A program made the position numbers and the translations under genes. Shown one piece after another: positions 45,668 to 54,235 of a stretch of 64,000 nucleotides of DNA. The DNA comes from Myxococcus virescens (GTDB lineage: Bacteria; Myxococcota; Myxococcia; Myxococcales; Myxococcaceae): the NCBI RefSeq assembly GCF_900101905.1, contig NZ_FNAJ01000001.1, forward strand, positions 372,001 through 436,000, given 5' to 3'. The notes beneath the pieces were generated by a model. That model saw nothing but the letters and a program-made list of their open reading frames with translations. It made no database searches and was not told the DNA's origin. Numbering within the stretch: position 1 is the stretch's first letter; every line of letters starts with the position of its first letter.

Positions 45668-46999
45668 TTACTGCTGGGGACGGCGGCGGCGCATCAGCAC
45701 GCTGAGCAGCGCGGCGCCCAGGGCGGTGGCGCTGAAGCCGGCGGGCACCGAGCTGCAGTTGTTGCCCTTCTCCGATTCATCCCCCACGAGCACCGTGAGG
45801 GTGGAGGTGGACACGCGCTGGTCCGGGAAGACGCGGTCGGAGAAGGCCAGGCGCGCGGTCAGCTGGAGCTGGTACTCGCCCTTCTTGTCCGGGACGAAGG
45901 TGGGCACGCTGCCGTCGACGTACATGTACTGCCAGTCGCGGCTGAGCGTCACGGCGCCCTGCGGACGCTCCACCACCGAGGTGGAACCCGCGGGACGCTT
46001 CACCACCACCCACTCGTACTCCATGGCCGCGCCGTTGCGGTTGGCGAACAGCGGCGGACGGATGGTGATGCCGGCCTTGTCCGTGCGGAACAGGCCACCG
46101 GCGCTGACGGTGAACGGCGACTTCGGGTCCAGGCAGTCGTCGGGGCGCTCGGGGTTCGTCACCAGGCAGTAGCGCGTGTCGCACGCGTCGCCAATGCCGT
46201 CGCGGTCGTCGTCGCGCTGGTCGCGGTTTTCGACGGCGGGGCAGTTGTCCTGCGTGTTGAGCACGCTGTCGCCGTCGATGTCGGGGTCGCACGCGTCGCC
46301 CACGCCGTCACCGTCCGTGTCGCGCTGGTCGGGGTTGGGCACACCGGGGCAGTTGTCGCTGCTGTCGGAGATGTTGTCGTTGTCCGCATCCACGCGGCAC
46401 AAGTGAGCCTCTTCCTCTTTGACGATCTGGTCCGGGTTGTAGACGCGGGGGCAGTTGTCGTCGCCGTCCAGCTCGCCGTCACCGTCGTCGTCCAGGTCGC
46501 AGACGTCGCCCAGGCCATCACCGTCCAGGTCCTCCTGGCCGGGGTTGGGCACCAGCGGGCAGTTGTCTTCCGCGTTGTCGCGGCCGTCGTTGTCCTGGTC
46601 CGGGTCGCAGTCGTCGCCGATGCCGTCGCCGTCCGCGTCGCGCTGCTGGAAGTTGGAGAGCGTGGCGCAGTTGTCGCAGGCGTTGCCCACGTCGTCGCCG
46701 TCGTCGTCCGCCTGGTCGCGGTTGGAGACGAAGGGACAGTTGTCGCGGTCATCCGCGCGGCCGTCGCCGTCCGCGTCGTCCGTGTACGACAGCGTGTCGC
46801 CGTCGTCCGTGTAGTTGACCCACACGCTGCCGCCCGCGCCGCAGCCACAGCCACCGCCGACTTCCAGCGGCATGCCGCACCGGTCGCCCAGACACTCCGG
46901 GTTGTCGGGGTTGTTGTTGGACTGCGCCAGCGCCCCCGTGGGGCCGAGGACGAGGAAAGCCCCCAGCGTGAGGGCTGAAGCGAAACGAGCGCGTGTCAT
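45668..46999 (-). CDS. Thrombospondin type 3 repeat surface protein with MYXO-CTERM-like tail
   Basis: 443 residues; AGGAGT precedes the ATG. A signal peptide (to about residue 25, ALA-QS) leads to a Cys/Gly patch (GGGCGCGAGG) and about ten Asp-rich thrombospondin type 3 units (DGDGRADDRDNCP, DADGDGIGDDCDPD, DTDGDGVGDACDPD), each able to bind calcium and many with a Cys pair. An Ig-like domain follows (about 290-405). The C-terminus CSSVPAGFSATALGAALLSVLMRRRR has the Cys, hydrophobic stretch and Arg run of a MYXO-CTERM sorting tail, which is processed by myxosortase for surface display. It lies inside the VWA operon. Confidence 0.85.
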   Translation of the reverse strand: MTRARFASALTLGAFLVLGPTGALAQSNNNPDNPECLGDRCGMPLEVGGGCGCGAGGSVWVNYTDDGDTLSYTDDADGDGRADDRDNCPFVSNRDQADDDGDDVGNACDNCATLSNFQQRDADGDGIGDDCDPDQDNDGRDNAEDNCPLVPNPGQEDLDGDGLGDVCDLDDDGDGELDGDDNCPRVYNPDQIVKEEEAHLCRVDADNDNISDSSDNCPGVPNPDQRDTDGDGVGDACDPDIDGDSVLNTQDNCPAVENRDQRDDDRDGIGDACDTRYCLVTNPERPDDCLDPKSPFTVSAGGLFRTDKAGITIRPPLFANRNGAAMEYEWVVVKRPAGSTSVVERPQGAVTLSRDWQYMYVDGSVPTFVPDKKGEYQLQLTARLAFSDRVFPDQRVSTSTLTVLVGDESEKGNNCSSVPAGFSATALGAALLSVLMRRRRPQQ

Positions 47000-47169
47000 G
47001 GTGACTCCTTTCAACGCCGGACGCCTAGCAAGGAACGATCCGTACCAGACACTTGGGAGAAGCCCTGGAATGTCAGTGAGTTGGGCACGAGCAGGGGCGC
47101 GTCGAACAAAAGGTGTGGGGGGCACTCCCCAGTGAGGGCGAGGGGTGGACCCCACATCCCAGGGGGGCT

Positions 47170-48759
47170 TCAGGTCCCCGGGATGAAGGTGTCGGGCTCC
47201 AGGGGGATGATGCCCGCCGGCAGGCGGCCCCCCTCTTCGCTGTATTGGATTTCCTGGATGAGGAGCGAGCCGATGCCCGCGCCCCGTGGATCATTGTCCC
47301 GGCCAGCCTGGAGGTAGAGGTACACCTCGTTGGTGCCCGCCTTGATGACTTCGCCCGGGATGAAGGGGTGTGGCCGCTCGCGGGTGGGGACGACGGTGAC
47401 GTTCTCCACGCGGACCTGGTAGCAGCTGCGGCCGTCCGCGGTGGGCGTGGTCTCCACCAGCTCGTAGCCGTAGCCGCGCTCGCGGTGGAAGTCGAGGTCG
47501 GCGCTGAGCGGGTCTCCGTGCGCCTCCACCTCCGACACGTTGGTGATGCCGTCGCGGTCCGTGTCGAGCAGGTCCTCGGGGATGAGCGGGTTCGTCATCA
47601 CCAGCGCCTCCACCAGGTCCGGAAGCGCGTCCCCATCCGTGTCACCGATGCAGGCGTTGGTGCCCAGCACGCGCTCCTCGCAGGTGTTGAGCCGGTCGCC
47701 GTCCTCGTCCAGGGACACGTTGCAGCCGTTGATGACGTCCGGCTGGAGCGGGTCCAGGCCCATGCGGACCTCGACGCCGTCCATCAACCCGTCCTGGTCC
47801 GTGTCCTGGCGCCCGGGGTCGGTGCCCATCAACGCCTCATCCTCGTCGGGGAGGCCATCCCCGTCGCTGTCGACGAGCACCTGCCCGGCGCGCACCACCA
47901 CGTTGCGGTTGTAGGCGAAGAAGCGCTTGAGCTTGAGGGTGTTGGTCCGCGCGGCGTACTGGATGTTGGTGAGGGTGCCCGACAGGCCCGCCGCGTCCGT
48001 CTCCAGCGGCTCGGTGCCGCCAGCGTTGGCGATGGCGGCCACGTGCTGGCGGGTGACGGGGTCTGGCGTCTCACCGCGCACGTAGATGGGCTGCACCACC
48101 ACTTCGCCCGCGCTGAACTGCGAGGCCAGCGCCTTGATTTCGCCGGTGACGGCGGTGAGCTCACACTGGCTGCACGCCGACGTGTTGCCCAGCGCGCTGC
48201 AACGCGAGTCGAGCCCCACGTTGAAGGCCGGGTTGGCGCAGCTGGTGTCCTGGCTGCGCACCACGACGACGATGACGTAGCGCGTGCGGGCGACCTCCCC
48301 GCGGCAGGACGTCTGCATGTCGCCCGACAGCAGCGTCTTGGCCAGCCGCAGCGCGGCGCGGACGCTCACGGGGCCGGATTCCTGGTAGGTGGCATAGCGC
48401 GGCAGCGCGGCCTGGAAGTCGGACGCATCCGAGAAGCGGCCCAGCAGGCCCGTCGCCACCGTGTGGTACGCGACGAGGCCGAACTGGACGAAGGGACCGG
48501 AGAAGCGGCTGGAGAGCGTGGACAGCGCATCGGTGGCGTAACCCACCACCTCCCGCTCGACGCCTTCGCCGCCCTGGAGCGCGAAAATCACCTTCGTGGG
48601 AAAGGCCTCGCCGCCCGCGAGCGGCACGCAGACGGTGCCGGCGAAGCTGGCGCGGTCCTTCCCGCCAGGGCCACGGCCATTGAGCGCGTAGAGGCCCGCG
48701 TCGGAACACGACAGCAAGAGCACGGGAATGAGCCAGACGGACCGCGTGAGGGCGCGCAT
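47170..48759 (-). CDS. VWA-like lipoprotein with degenerate MIDAS and Asp-rich repeats
   Basis: 529 residues from ATG 48759. The lipobox is LLSC (Cys18). The fold pattern and position of the VWA domain match the two sister proteins, but the MIDAS DxSxS is replaced (VIFALQGGEGVE), so metal binding is probably lost. Cysteines are numerous (SACSQCELT). Asp-rich repeats follow (DSDGDGLPD, DTDQDGLMD, DEDGDRLNT, DTDGDALPD, DTDRDGITN), then the shared C-terminal domain (GYGYELVET ... CYQVRVENVTVVPT ... GTNEVYLYL). It is the first gene of the five-gene cluster, 170 bases ahead of the TSP3 gene. The start may be leaderless: TAGAAT ends 7 bases before the ATG and no ribosome site is present. Confidence 0.75.
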   Translation of the reverse strand: MRALTRSVWLIPVLLLSCSDAGLYALNGRGPGGKDRASFAGTVCVPLAGGEAFPTKVIFALQGGEGVEREVVGYATDALSTLSSRFSGPFVQFGLVAYHTVATGLLGRFSDASDFQAALPRYATYQESGPVSVRAALRLAKTLLSGDMQTSCRGEVARTRYVIVVVVRSQDTSCANPAFNVGLDSRCSALGNTSACSQCELTAVTGEIKALASQFSAGEVVVQPIYVRGETPDPVTRQHVAAIANAGGTEPLETDAAGLSGTLTNIQYAARTNTLKLKRFFAYNRNVVVRAGQVLVDSDGDGLPDEDEALMGTDPGRQDTDQDGLMDGVEVRMGLDPLQPDVINGCNVSLDEDGDRLNTCEERVLGTNACIGDTDGDALPDLVEALVMTNPLIPEDLLDTDRDGITNVSEVEAHGDPLSADLDFHRERGYGYELVETTPTADGRSCYQVRVENVTVVPTRERPHPFIPGEVIKAGTNEVYLYLQAGRDNDPRGAGIGSLLIQEIQYSEEGGRLPAGIIPLEPDTFIPGT

Positions 48760-48766
48760 CAGTCCG

Positions 48767-48793
48767 ATTCTACACCTTAGGCCCCGGTGACAA
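48767..48793 (-). promoter_or_regulatory. Putative leaderless promoter of the VWA/TSP3 cluster
   Basis: On the minus strand TTGTCA (48793-48788) and TAGAAT (48772-48767) are 15 bases apart. The -10-like box ends 7 bases before the ATG at 48759, which has no Shine-Dalgarno. Spacing is shorter than ideal. Confidence 0.35.
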
Positions 48794-48941
48794 CGCAAGC
48801 GCTGGTGACACGAAGCCTGTCAGCACCGCGCAAGTGACACAGCACGGACCGACAATTCGGCCCCCCGTGGAACGGGCGCGGAGACACCTGGAGGCGCCGT
48901 GACTCCCAGTGTCCTCCGGGGATGGACAGCCAGGTGACGGC

Positions 48942-51248
48942 CTACAGCGTGAGCAGGAACGCCAGCAGGTCATCGCGCTCCTCGGGCGTCAGCGCGCTGG
49001 CGTGGCCGTGCTGGGGCCCGGACGTCTCCAGCAGCGCGCGCAGCGCGAAGCGCGTCTCCACCACGAGCCGGTTGTCCTTCACCCCATAGCCCATGGTGGC
49101 GCTCGTCAGCAGGGGCCACACATCCCACGCCCCCACCAAGGAAGGCGTCGCCGCGCCGGGCACCAGGTCCTGTTGCTCCAGTCTCAGCGGCAGCGCCACC
49201 GGCGTGCCCACCTCGAGGTACCGGCCCCGCGTGGCCAGGTCCTGGTCCAACGTATAGAGGGGCGCCGGGTGACACGTCGCACAGGCGCCCTTGCCCTCGA
49301 ACAGCGCGCGCCCTCGCGCCGGGCGACCCACCCTCCCATCCGGCAACGCCACCGTCTCCAACGGTGCGCCGTCCTCGCCGCGATGGGGGTTGGGCGGCGT
49401 GACGATGAGCGCGTTGAAGAGGGCCAGCGCCTCCACCTCCGACGGCGACAGGTCCGGGTTACGGAAGCGGTTGCGCGCGCCCACGAAGCGCACCGTGTCC
49501 ACGAGGCTGACGTGACTGGCGGGCGTGAAGTACGGCGGCGTGTCGCGGCTGCCTCGCAGCGTCGTGGAGCGGTAGATGCGGTTGGGCTGCGTCTTCTCGT
49601 AGAAGATGCCTCCCGTGTGGCCCTCGATGTGGCAGCCGTCACAGGTGATGCCCGTGCGTCCCAGGTCCGCGTAGTAGAGGACCTGCCCCAGCCGGCGTTT
49701 GGCCTGCGCGCGAGACGCCTCCACCGGAAGCTGACGCACCACCCGCGCCTTGCCCGCCTTAGCCTCGCGCACGTCCACCACCGCCACCGTCCGGGTGAAC
49801 CGGTTGAGCACGTACAGCGTGCGCGCGTCGGGTGACAGCGCCAGCGCGCTGGGGCCCGAATGGAGCTCCTCGCCCGCCCTGCCCCGGACCTCGAAGTCCT
49901 CTGGCGGCCGGATGCGCGGCGTACCGTCGGGCGGCGCCACCGCCACCTCCTGGAGCACCGCGCGCCGGGCGGGCGCGTCCCCCGACACCAGCGCTCGCGC
50001 ATCCAACACCCGCACGAGCCCCAATCCCACGTCCGCCGCGTAGAGGAGTCCCGCGCCGTCGTCCAGCGCCAGCCCCTCCGTGCCGCCCGCGCCGAAGCCC
50101 CGGTGCCGCACGTAGCCGCCCCGCGAGGGCTCCACCACGGACACACCGCTGTTCGCGCTCACCTCCATGCGCTGGGGATTGGGCCCCACGTTCGGCCCCA
50201 GGCTCGACATGAAGACGTGCCCCAGCCGCTCGCTCGCCACCAGGAAGCGCGGCGCCTTGCCGCCCATCACCTGCTCGCGGAAGCGCTCGGTATTGCCTCC
50301 GACGATGGACACCCCCGGCCCCGGCGCCACCGTGGAGACGAGCGCCCCGTCCTCCTGCCGCAGCAATTCCAGCTGCCCTGTCTGGAGACTGCCCACCGCC
50401 AGCAGGTCCTTCCACCGCGCCAGCGCCCGAGGGTTGGGGTCCACCGGCGCCGACCAGCGTACGCGCCCGTCCGCCAGCGACAGCGCCTGCACCTGGTCCC
50501 CCACACGCTCGGCCACGAAGGCCACGCCGGCTCGGCCATCCACGGTCAGCCCTTCCGCCCCCAGCGGCGCGGGCAGCACCCGAGGCGCGGCGTCCAGCGC
50601 GTCCAGCGCGTCCAGCGCATACAGCCACAGCTCCGGCTGATACCGGTGCGCCACGCCCAGCCAGGGCCGGCCGTCCGAATCCGTCCAGGCCGCCAGCGCG
50701 GAGGGACCGTCTCCTGTGGCCAGCCGCGACACGCGCCCGGTGTCGACCTCCAGCGCGAACAGCGTGTCGGTGGGGGGCGAAGTGATGAAGAGCGTGCGCC
50801 CATCTGGCGCGGGCACCATCGCCGTCAGGTCGGTGAAGGCCGCGTCGTTCACCACCGTGAGCCGCGCCGCGCCCTCCGCCTCGGCGCCGTCCGCCCCGAC
50901 GAGCCGCGCCTCCACCACCGCTTGCGGCGCATCCTCTGGCAGCCGGAGCCCCGCGGGCAGCCGTGCATAGGCGTGCGTGGCGTCCACCACCGTCAACGGC
51001 AGGCGCAGCGACAGCGGAGGGCCCAGCGACAGCGACAGCCCCGGCACCAGCCGTTCCCCCTGGATGGAGAGCGGCTGGGATGTCTCATTGCTCGTGAGCC
51101 GAGGCCCCACGGACGACAACACAGGCCGCGCTGCGGCGGATACCGGAGCGGGTGCGGCTGTTTCACGGAACCGATGCACCACCACACCCGTGGCGACCAT
51201 CGACACGCTCAGCACCGCCAGCACCGCACGCCTGCGATTCCTGCTCAT
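48942..51248 (-). CDS. Beta-propeller protein with two c-type haem sites
   Basis: 768 residues from ATG 51248; ATG 51263 or 51284 are alternatives, and none has a strong ribosome site. The N-terminus is basic and hydrophobic (RRRAVLAVLSVSMVATGVVVHRF), a signal anchor without a lipobox. An Ig-like segment precedes long YVTN-type propeller sequence (TLFITSPPTDTLFALEVD; LLYAADVGLGLVRVLDA; TLYVLNRFTRTVAVVDV). The C-terminal third has CDGCH and CATCH haem motifs and TPPYFTPASH, in MauG/di-haem peroxidase fashion. It shares its plan and its last residues (DDLLAFLLTL) with the lipoprotein at 21914-23923. It sits between the VWA cluster and the Glt-like operon; whether it works with them is open. Confidence 0.78.
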   Translation of the reverse strand: MSRNRRRAVLAVLSVSMVATGVVVHRFRETAAPAPVSAAARPVLSSVGPRLTSNETSQPLSIQGERLVPGLSLSLGPPLSLRLPLTVVDATHAYARLPAGLRLPEDAPQAVVEARLVGADGAEAEGAARLTVVNDAAFTDLTAMVPAPDGRTLFITSPPTDTLFALEVDTGRVSRLATGDGPSALAAWTDSDGRPWLGVAHRYQPELWLYALDALDALDAAPRVLPAPLGAEGLTVDGRAGVAFVAERVGDQVQALSLADGRVRWSAPVDPNPRALARWKDLLAVGSLQTGQLELLRQEDGALVSTVAPGPGVSIVGGNTERFREQVMGGKAPRFLVASERLGHVFMSSLGPNVGPNPQRMEVSANSGVSVVEPSRGGYVRHRGFGAGGTEGLALDDGAGLLYAADVGLGLVRVLDARALVSGDAPARRAVLQEVAVAPPDGTPRIRPPEDFEVRGRAGEELHSGPSALALSPDARTLYVLNRFTRTVAVVDVREAKAGKARVVRQLPVEASRAQAKRRLGQVLYYADLGRTGITCDGCHIEGHTGGIFYEKTQPNRIYRSTTLRGSRDTPPYFTPASHVSLVDTVRFVGARNRFRNPDLSPSEVEALALFNALIVTPPNPHRGEDGAPLETVALPDGRVGRPARGRALFEGKGACATCHPAPLYTLDQDLATRGRYLEVGTPVALPLRLEQQDLVPGAATPSLVGAWDVWPLLTSATMGYGVKDNRLVVETRFALRALLETSGPQHGHASALTPEERDDLLAFLLTL

Positions 51249-51436
51249 CCGCGCCCGTAGCATCCGCGCGAGAGCATCCCCCATCCCCAGGCGAACTCGA
51301 AACGCAGCACCGCACGCCATCTTTCCAGCGTCCCGGCAACATCTCCGGGTCACCGTGGTGGACGCGCCCCACATGGGGTGGAGTGCCCTCTACACCTGGG
51401 TGCGCACGGCGTCACATGCGCGCGCCGGAGTGTGCG

Positions 51437-51465
51437 TTGACAGCTCGGTACACGCATCGCTTAAC
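51437..51465 (+). promoter_or_regulatory. Putative promoter of the Glt-like operon
   Basis: A perfect TTGACA (51437-51442), 17 bases, then CTTAAC (51460-51465). The -10 box is poor (3 of 6). Transcription would start at about 51472, exactly at the first ATG, which has no Shine-Dalgarno, so the transcript may be leaderless. Confidence 0.4.
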
Positions 51466-51471
51466 CTGTTG

Positions 51472-51873
51472 ATGATGCGACGCTTCCTCTTCTGCATGGC
51501 TGTCGCCCAGCTTCTCGGCGTCGGCACGCTGGTGGCTCCGGCCGAAGCCTGGGCCCAGAGCCGCGGCCGTACCTCGCGCCAGGCGAAGTCCAAGGCCGCC
51601 AAGAAGGCGGCCTCCAAGACGCCGCCGAAGATCGAGACCAAGGGCTCGTCCGTAGTGGACCCCGTGACGGGCGACGCGGCCACGGCCTCCTCCAACGCGC
51701 TGCCGCAGCGAGGCCCGGCGCGCATCGACTTCGATGACCGGCTCATCCAGGGACAGACGAACAAGTCCGGAGCCGTGTACCTCTATGACCGCAAGGAACT
51801 GAAGACGCGGTCGATGATCCGCGAGCGCGAGAGCTTCCGCTCCGAAACGCTCTCCACGGTGTACGACCCCTAG
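51472..51873 (+). CDS. Small secreted protein, first gene of the Glt-like operon
   Basis: 133 residues from ATG 51472 (ATG 51475 follows directly). The signal peptide is clear (FLFCMAVAQLLGVGTLVAPAEAWA, cut near residue 28). The mature N-terminus is Lys/Ala/Ser-rich and probably disordered (RQAKSKAAKKAASK); the C-terminal half is compact and charged (GAVYLYDRKELKTRSMIRER, then SFRSETLSTVYDP). I recall similar short secreted proteins in Glt-type clusters but cannot name this one. It ends 39 bases before the TTG of the FHA/TonB gene. Likely periplasmic. Confidence 0.6.
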   Translation: MMRRFLFCMAVAQLLGVGTLVAPAEAWAQSRGRTSRQAKSKAAKKAASKTPPKIETKGSSVVDPVTGDAATASSNALPQRGPARIDFDDRLIQGQTNKSGAVYLYDRKELKTRSMIRERESFRSETLSTVYDP

Positions 51874-51912
51874 GGCAGCACCGCCCCCCAGCCCTTGAAT
51901 GGAGCGTCACCG

Positions 51913-54183
51913 TTGAGCGGCCAGCCCAGCGTCTTGCAAGTCGTCATCCTCCGCGACGGTCTCCTCGTGGGCACCGAGGTGTTCGTCCCGGGCACCTATG
52001 CGCTCGGCTCGGATCCATCCTCCGACCTGCGCCTGGATGACCCGTCCGTGGAGCCGCGGCACGCGCTGCTCTACTTCCAGAACGGCCGCGCGGCGGTGCA
52101 GGACGCGAGCTCCAGCACGGGGCTCTTCGTCAACGGCCACCGCGTCTCCGCCTGTGAAATCCGGCCGGTGGATGAGGTCCTCTGTGGCCCCTTCATCCTG
52201 AAGACGCGCGTGCTGTCTCAGAAGCCGCAGGAGGCCAAGCCGCAGCCGCCGCCCGAGGTCGCCGCGCTGCTCGGCGCGGCCCAGGCGCCCACGCCGTTCG
52301 CGGCGCCACCGCAGGTCGCCGCGCCCGCGGCCCCGCCGCCCTCCGCCGCGCCCGCGCGGCAGCTCCGTCCGGCCACGGCGGTCCCGCCCGTGTCCACCGC
52401 CACCATGCCCGCCGCGCGCGTGCCACAGCAGGTGGCCGCGGTTCCTCCCGTCCACGTGGCGACGCAGCTGGCCTACCCCACGCCCGCGCAGCCCGTGCCC
52501 GCGGTGGCCGTGGTTCCGCCCGTGGCGCAGCAGGCCGCCGTCCACGCCGCTGGCGGCCACGCGCATGGACTCCCGCAGGCGCAGCCCGCCGTCATCCCCG
52601 TGCCTGGAGCGAAGCAGGCTCCCGCGGGCGTCCCGGCGAGCACCGTCCCCTCGGCCCGCCGCCGGGCCGCGCCGGAGCCGGCCCCCGCGGCCAACACGGG
52701 CCTGCAGTTCGCGGACGAGCTGATGGCGGACCTCGCCCTCGATCCGCTCCCGGAGCCCACGGGGCCGCTGTTGCAGGAGCAGCGCACGCTGGCGCGACCC
52801 ACGCATGCGCCGCGCATCGCGCCCGGCAAGGGCGCAGCACAGCTCTACCTGGAGCTGTACTGGGGCGCCATCCGCCGCGACGCGCGCCGCTTCGCGCCGG
52901 ACAAGAAGAAGCCGGTGCAGGCCTCGCTGGACCTCGAGGGGGCCATGCCCCTGTGGGGCTTCACGCTGCCGGAGGGCGCGCCCTTCACGCTGGCCGAGCC
53001 GCTCAACAACGCCTTCCGCCTCTTCGTGCCGCCGGGCACCGACGTGGAGAAGAGCGGCGGTGACGGCCGCTTCACCCCCGTCACCGGCGCGGCCCTGGAG
53101 TCCGACGGCAGCCGCCGCTTCCTCACGCTGCGCGAGGGCACCGCCGCGCGCCTGACGCAGGGACAGATGTCCCTGGTGGCCTACGCAGCGCCCAAGCCCG
53201 CGCGCGTCTTCGTCAACCCGCTCAAGGGCCTGCCCTGGCTGACGCTGACGTGCCTGGGCCTCTTCGCCTCCGCCATGGCCGCGTTCCTGGTCATGAAGCC
53301 GGACCAGCCGGAGGTGGCGGACTTCCAGCACAAGAGCCTGCCGCCCGTGGCGCTGCGCCTCATCGCGCCCGAGCCGAAGAAGAAGGAAGAAGTGAAGAAG
53401 AAGCTGGAGGCCCTCCAGGAGAAGGTGAAGAAGCCCACCAAGGAGAAGGTGGCGGAGAAGGCCCCGCCCAAGCCGGCGGAGAAGACGCCACCGCCGCCGA
53501 AGCAGCCCGAGAAAGCGGTGGCCGCCGCCACGCCGCCGCAGAACAAGGCGCTCAAGGCGCTGGCCAAGCTGTCCGCCGCGGGCCCCGCCACCAACGATTT
53601 GCTCGCCGCCGTGGACAAGCTCGGCAGTGGCCCCGGCAGCAAGAACGCGAAGAACTCCAACTACAAGCTGTCCGGCCTCATCGGGAAGGCCCCCATCGCC
53701 AACGCGGGCCTGGGCACCTTCGGGCTCGGAGGCGGCGGCAAGGGCGGCGGCGCCACGCTGGGCGCGGAGCTGCTGCGCGGCAAGGGCGGCGGCGGCATCG
53801 GCGCGCTGGGCGCGGGCGGCGTGGGCAAGGGCAAGGTGGGCGGCACCGTCACCCGCGCCACGGCCCGCAGCATCGCCTCCACGCAGGGCACGGTGGACCG
53901 TGAGGCGGTGGCGCGCGTCATCAACAGCAACCTGCACGAGGTGCACGGCTGCTACGAGCGCGCGCTGCTCAAGGACCCGGGTCTTGCGGGCAAGGTGGTG
54001 CTGGAGTGGACCATCGGCGCGAACGGCCGCGTGGTGGCCGCCAAGACGAAGTCCTCCACGCTGCGCAATGCCTCCGTCGAGTCCTGCATCCTCTCCAAGC
54101 TGAAGTCGTGGACGTTCCCTTCCCCCAAGGGTGGCGTCGTCATCATCACCTATCCGTTCCTCTTCAACTCGGTCGGCTACTGA
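51913..54183 (+). CDS. FHA/transmembrane/TonB-like trans-envelope protein (GltG/AgmX-PglI type)
   Basis: 756 residues from TTG 51913, chosen because GGAG lies 8 bases upstream; TTG 51895 has none. An FHA domain (about 8-100: ALGSDPSSDLRLDDPSVEPRHALL split over strands) is followed by a Pro/Ala linker (about 110-270), a second globular part, one transmembrane helix at about 440-460 (LTLTCLGLFASAMAAFLVM), a Lys/Pro/Glu-rich periplasm-spanning segment, a Gly-rich stretch (about 600-650), and an AgmX/PglI-type TonB-like C-terminal domain (INSNLHEVHGCYERAL ... CILSKLKSWTFP). This is the layout of GltG and NfsG, which connect cytoplasm to outer membrane. It should span the envelope and couple to the barrel encoded next. 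Confidence 0.85.
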   Translation: MSGQPSVLQVVILRDGLLVGTEVFVPGTYALGSDPSSDLRLDDPSVEPRHALLYFQNGRAAVQDASSSTGLFVNGHRVSACEIRPVDEVLCGPFILKTRVLSQKPQEAKPQPPPEVAALLGAAQAPTPFAAPPQVAAPAAPPPSAAPARQLRPATAVPPVSTATMPAARVPQQVAAVPPVHVATQLAYPTPAQPVPAVAVVPPVAQQAAVHAAGGHAHGLPQAQPAVIPVPGAKQAPAGVPASTVPSARRRAAPEPAPAANTGLQFADELMADLALDPLPEPTGPLLQEQRTLARPTHAPRIAPGKGAAQLYLELYWGAIRRDARRFAPDKKKPVQASLDLEGAMPLWGFTLPEGAPFTLAEPLNNAFRLFVPPGTDVEKSGGDGRFTPVTGAALESDGSRRFLTLREGTAARLTQGQMSLVAYAAPKPARVFVNPLKGLPWLTLTCLGLFASAMAAFLVMKPDQPEVADFQHKSLPPVALRLIAPEPKKKEEVKKKLEALQEKVKKPTKEKVAEKAPPKPAEKTPPPPKQPEKAVAAATPPQNKALKALAKLSAAGPATNDLLAAVDKLGSGPGSKNAKNSNYKLSGLIGKAPIANAGLGTFGLGGGGKGGGATLGAELLRGKGGGGIGALGAGGVGKGKVGGTVTRATARSIASTQGTVDREAVARVINSNLHEVHGCYERALLKDPGLAGKVVLEWTIGANGRVVAAKTKSSTLRNASVESCILSKLKSWTFPSPKGGVVIITYPFLFNSVGY

Positions 54184-54235
54184 CGTGGCCTCAGCCCGCG
54201 CGTCCGTTCCCGTCCTCCCCCAGGAAGCCCCCACC

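Noticed and set aside
45700-46860. Regular GTCGTCGTC-like repeats that could pass for a CRISPR or satellite array
   Set aside because: They are the codons of Asp-rich thrombospondin type 3 units; spacing is irregular and no cas genes are present.
43532-46978. A 1148-codon open frame on the plus strand opposite the VWA and TSP3 genes
   Set aside because: It is Val/Ala/Arg/His-rich, has no domain, and is the complement of GC-rich codons in well-supported genes with lipoboxes and VWA motifs.
47028-47041. Sigma-54-like site before the TSP3 gene (TTGC with GG 10 bases upstream, minus strand)
   Set aside because: The -12 part is good but the -24 region matches poorly (CGGATC for TGGCAC); not enough to call.
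47114-47156. Possible hairpin TGTGGGG/CCCCACA between the first VWA gene and the TSP3 gene
   Set aside because: Only 7 bp with a loop of nearly 30 bases and it would split the operon; likely chance in G-rich sequence.
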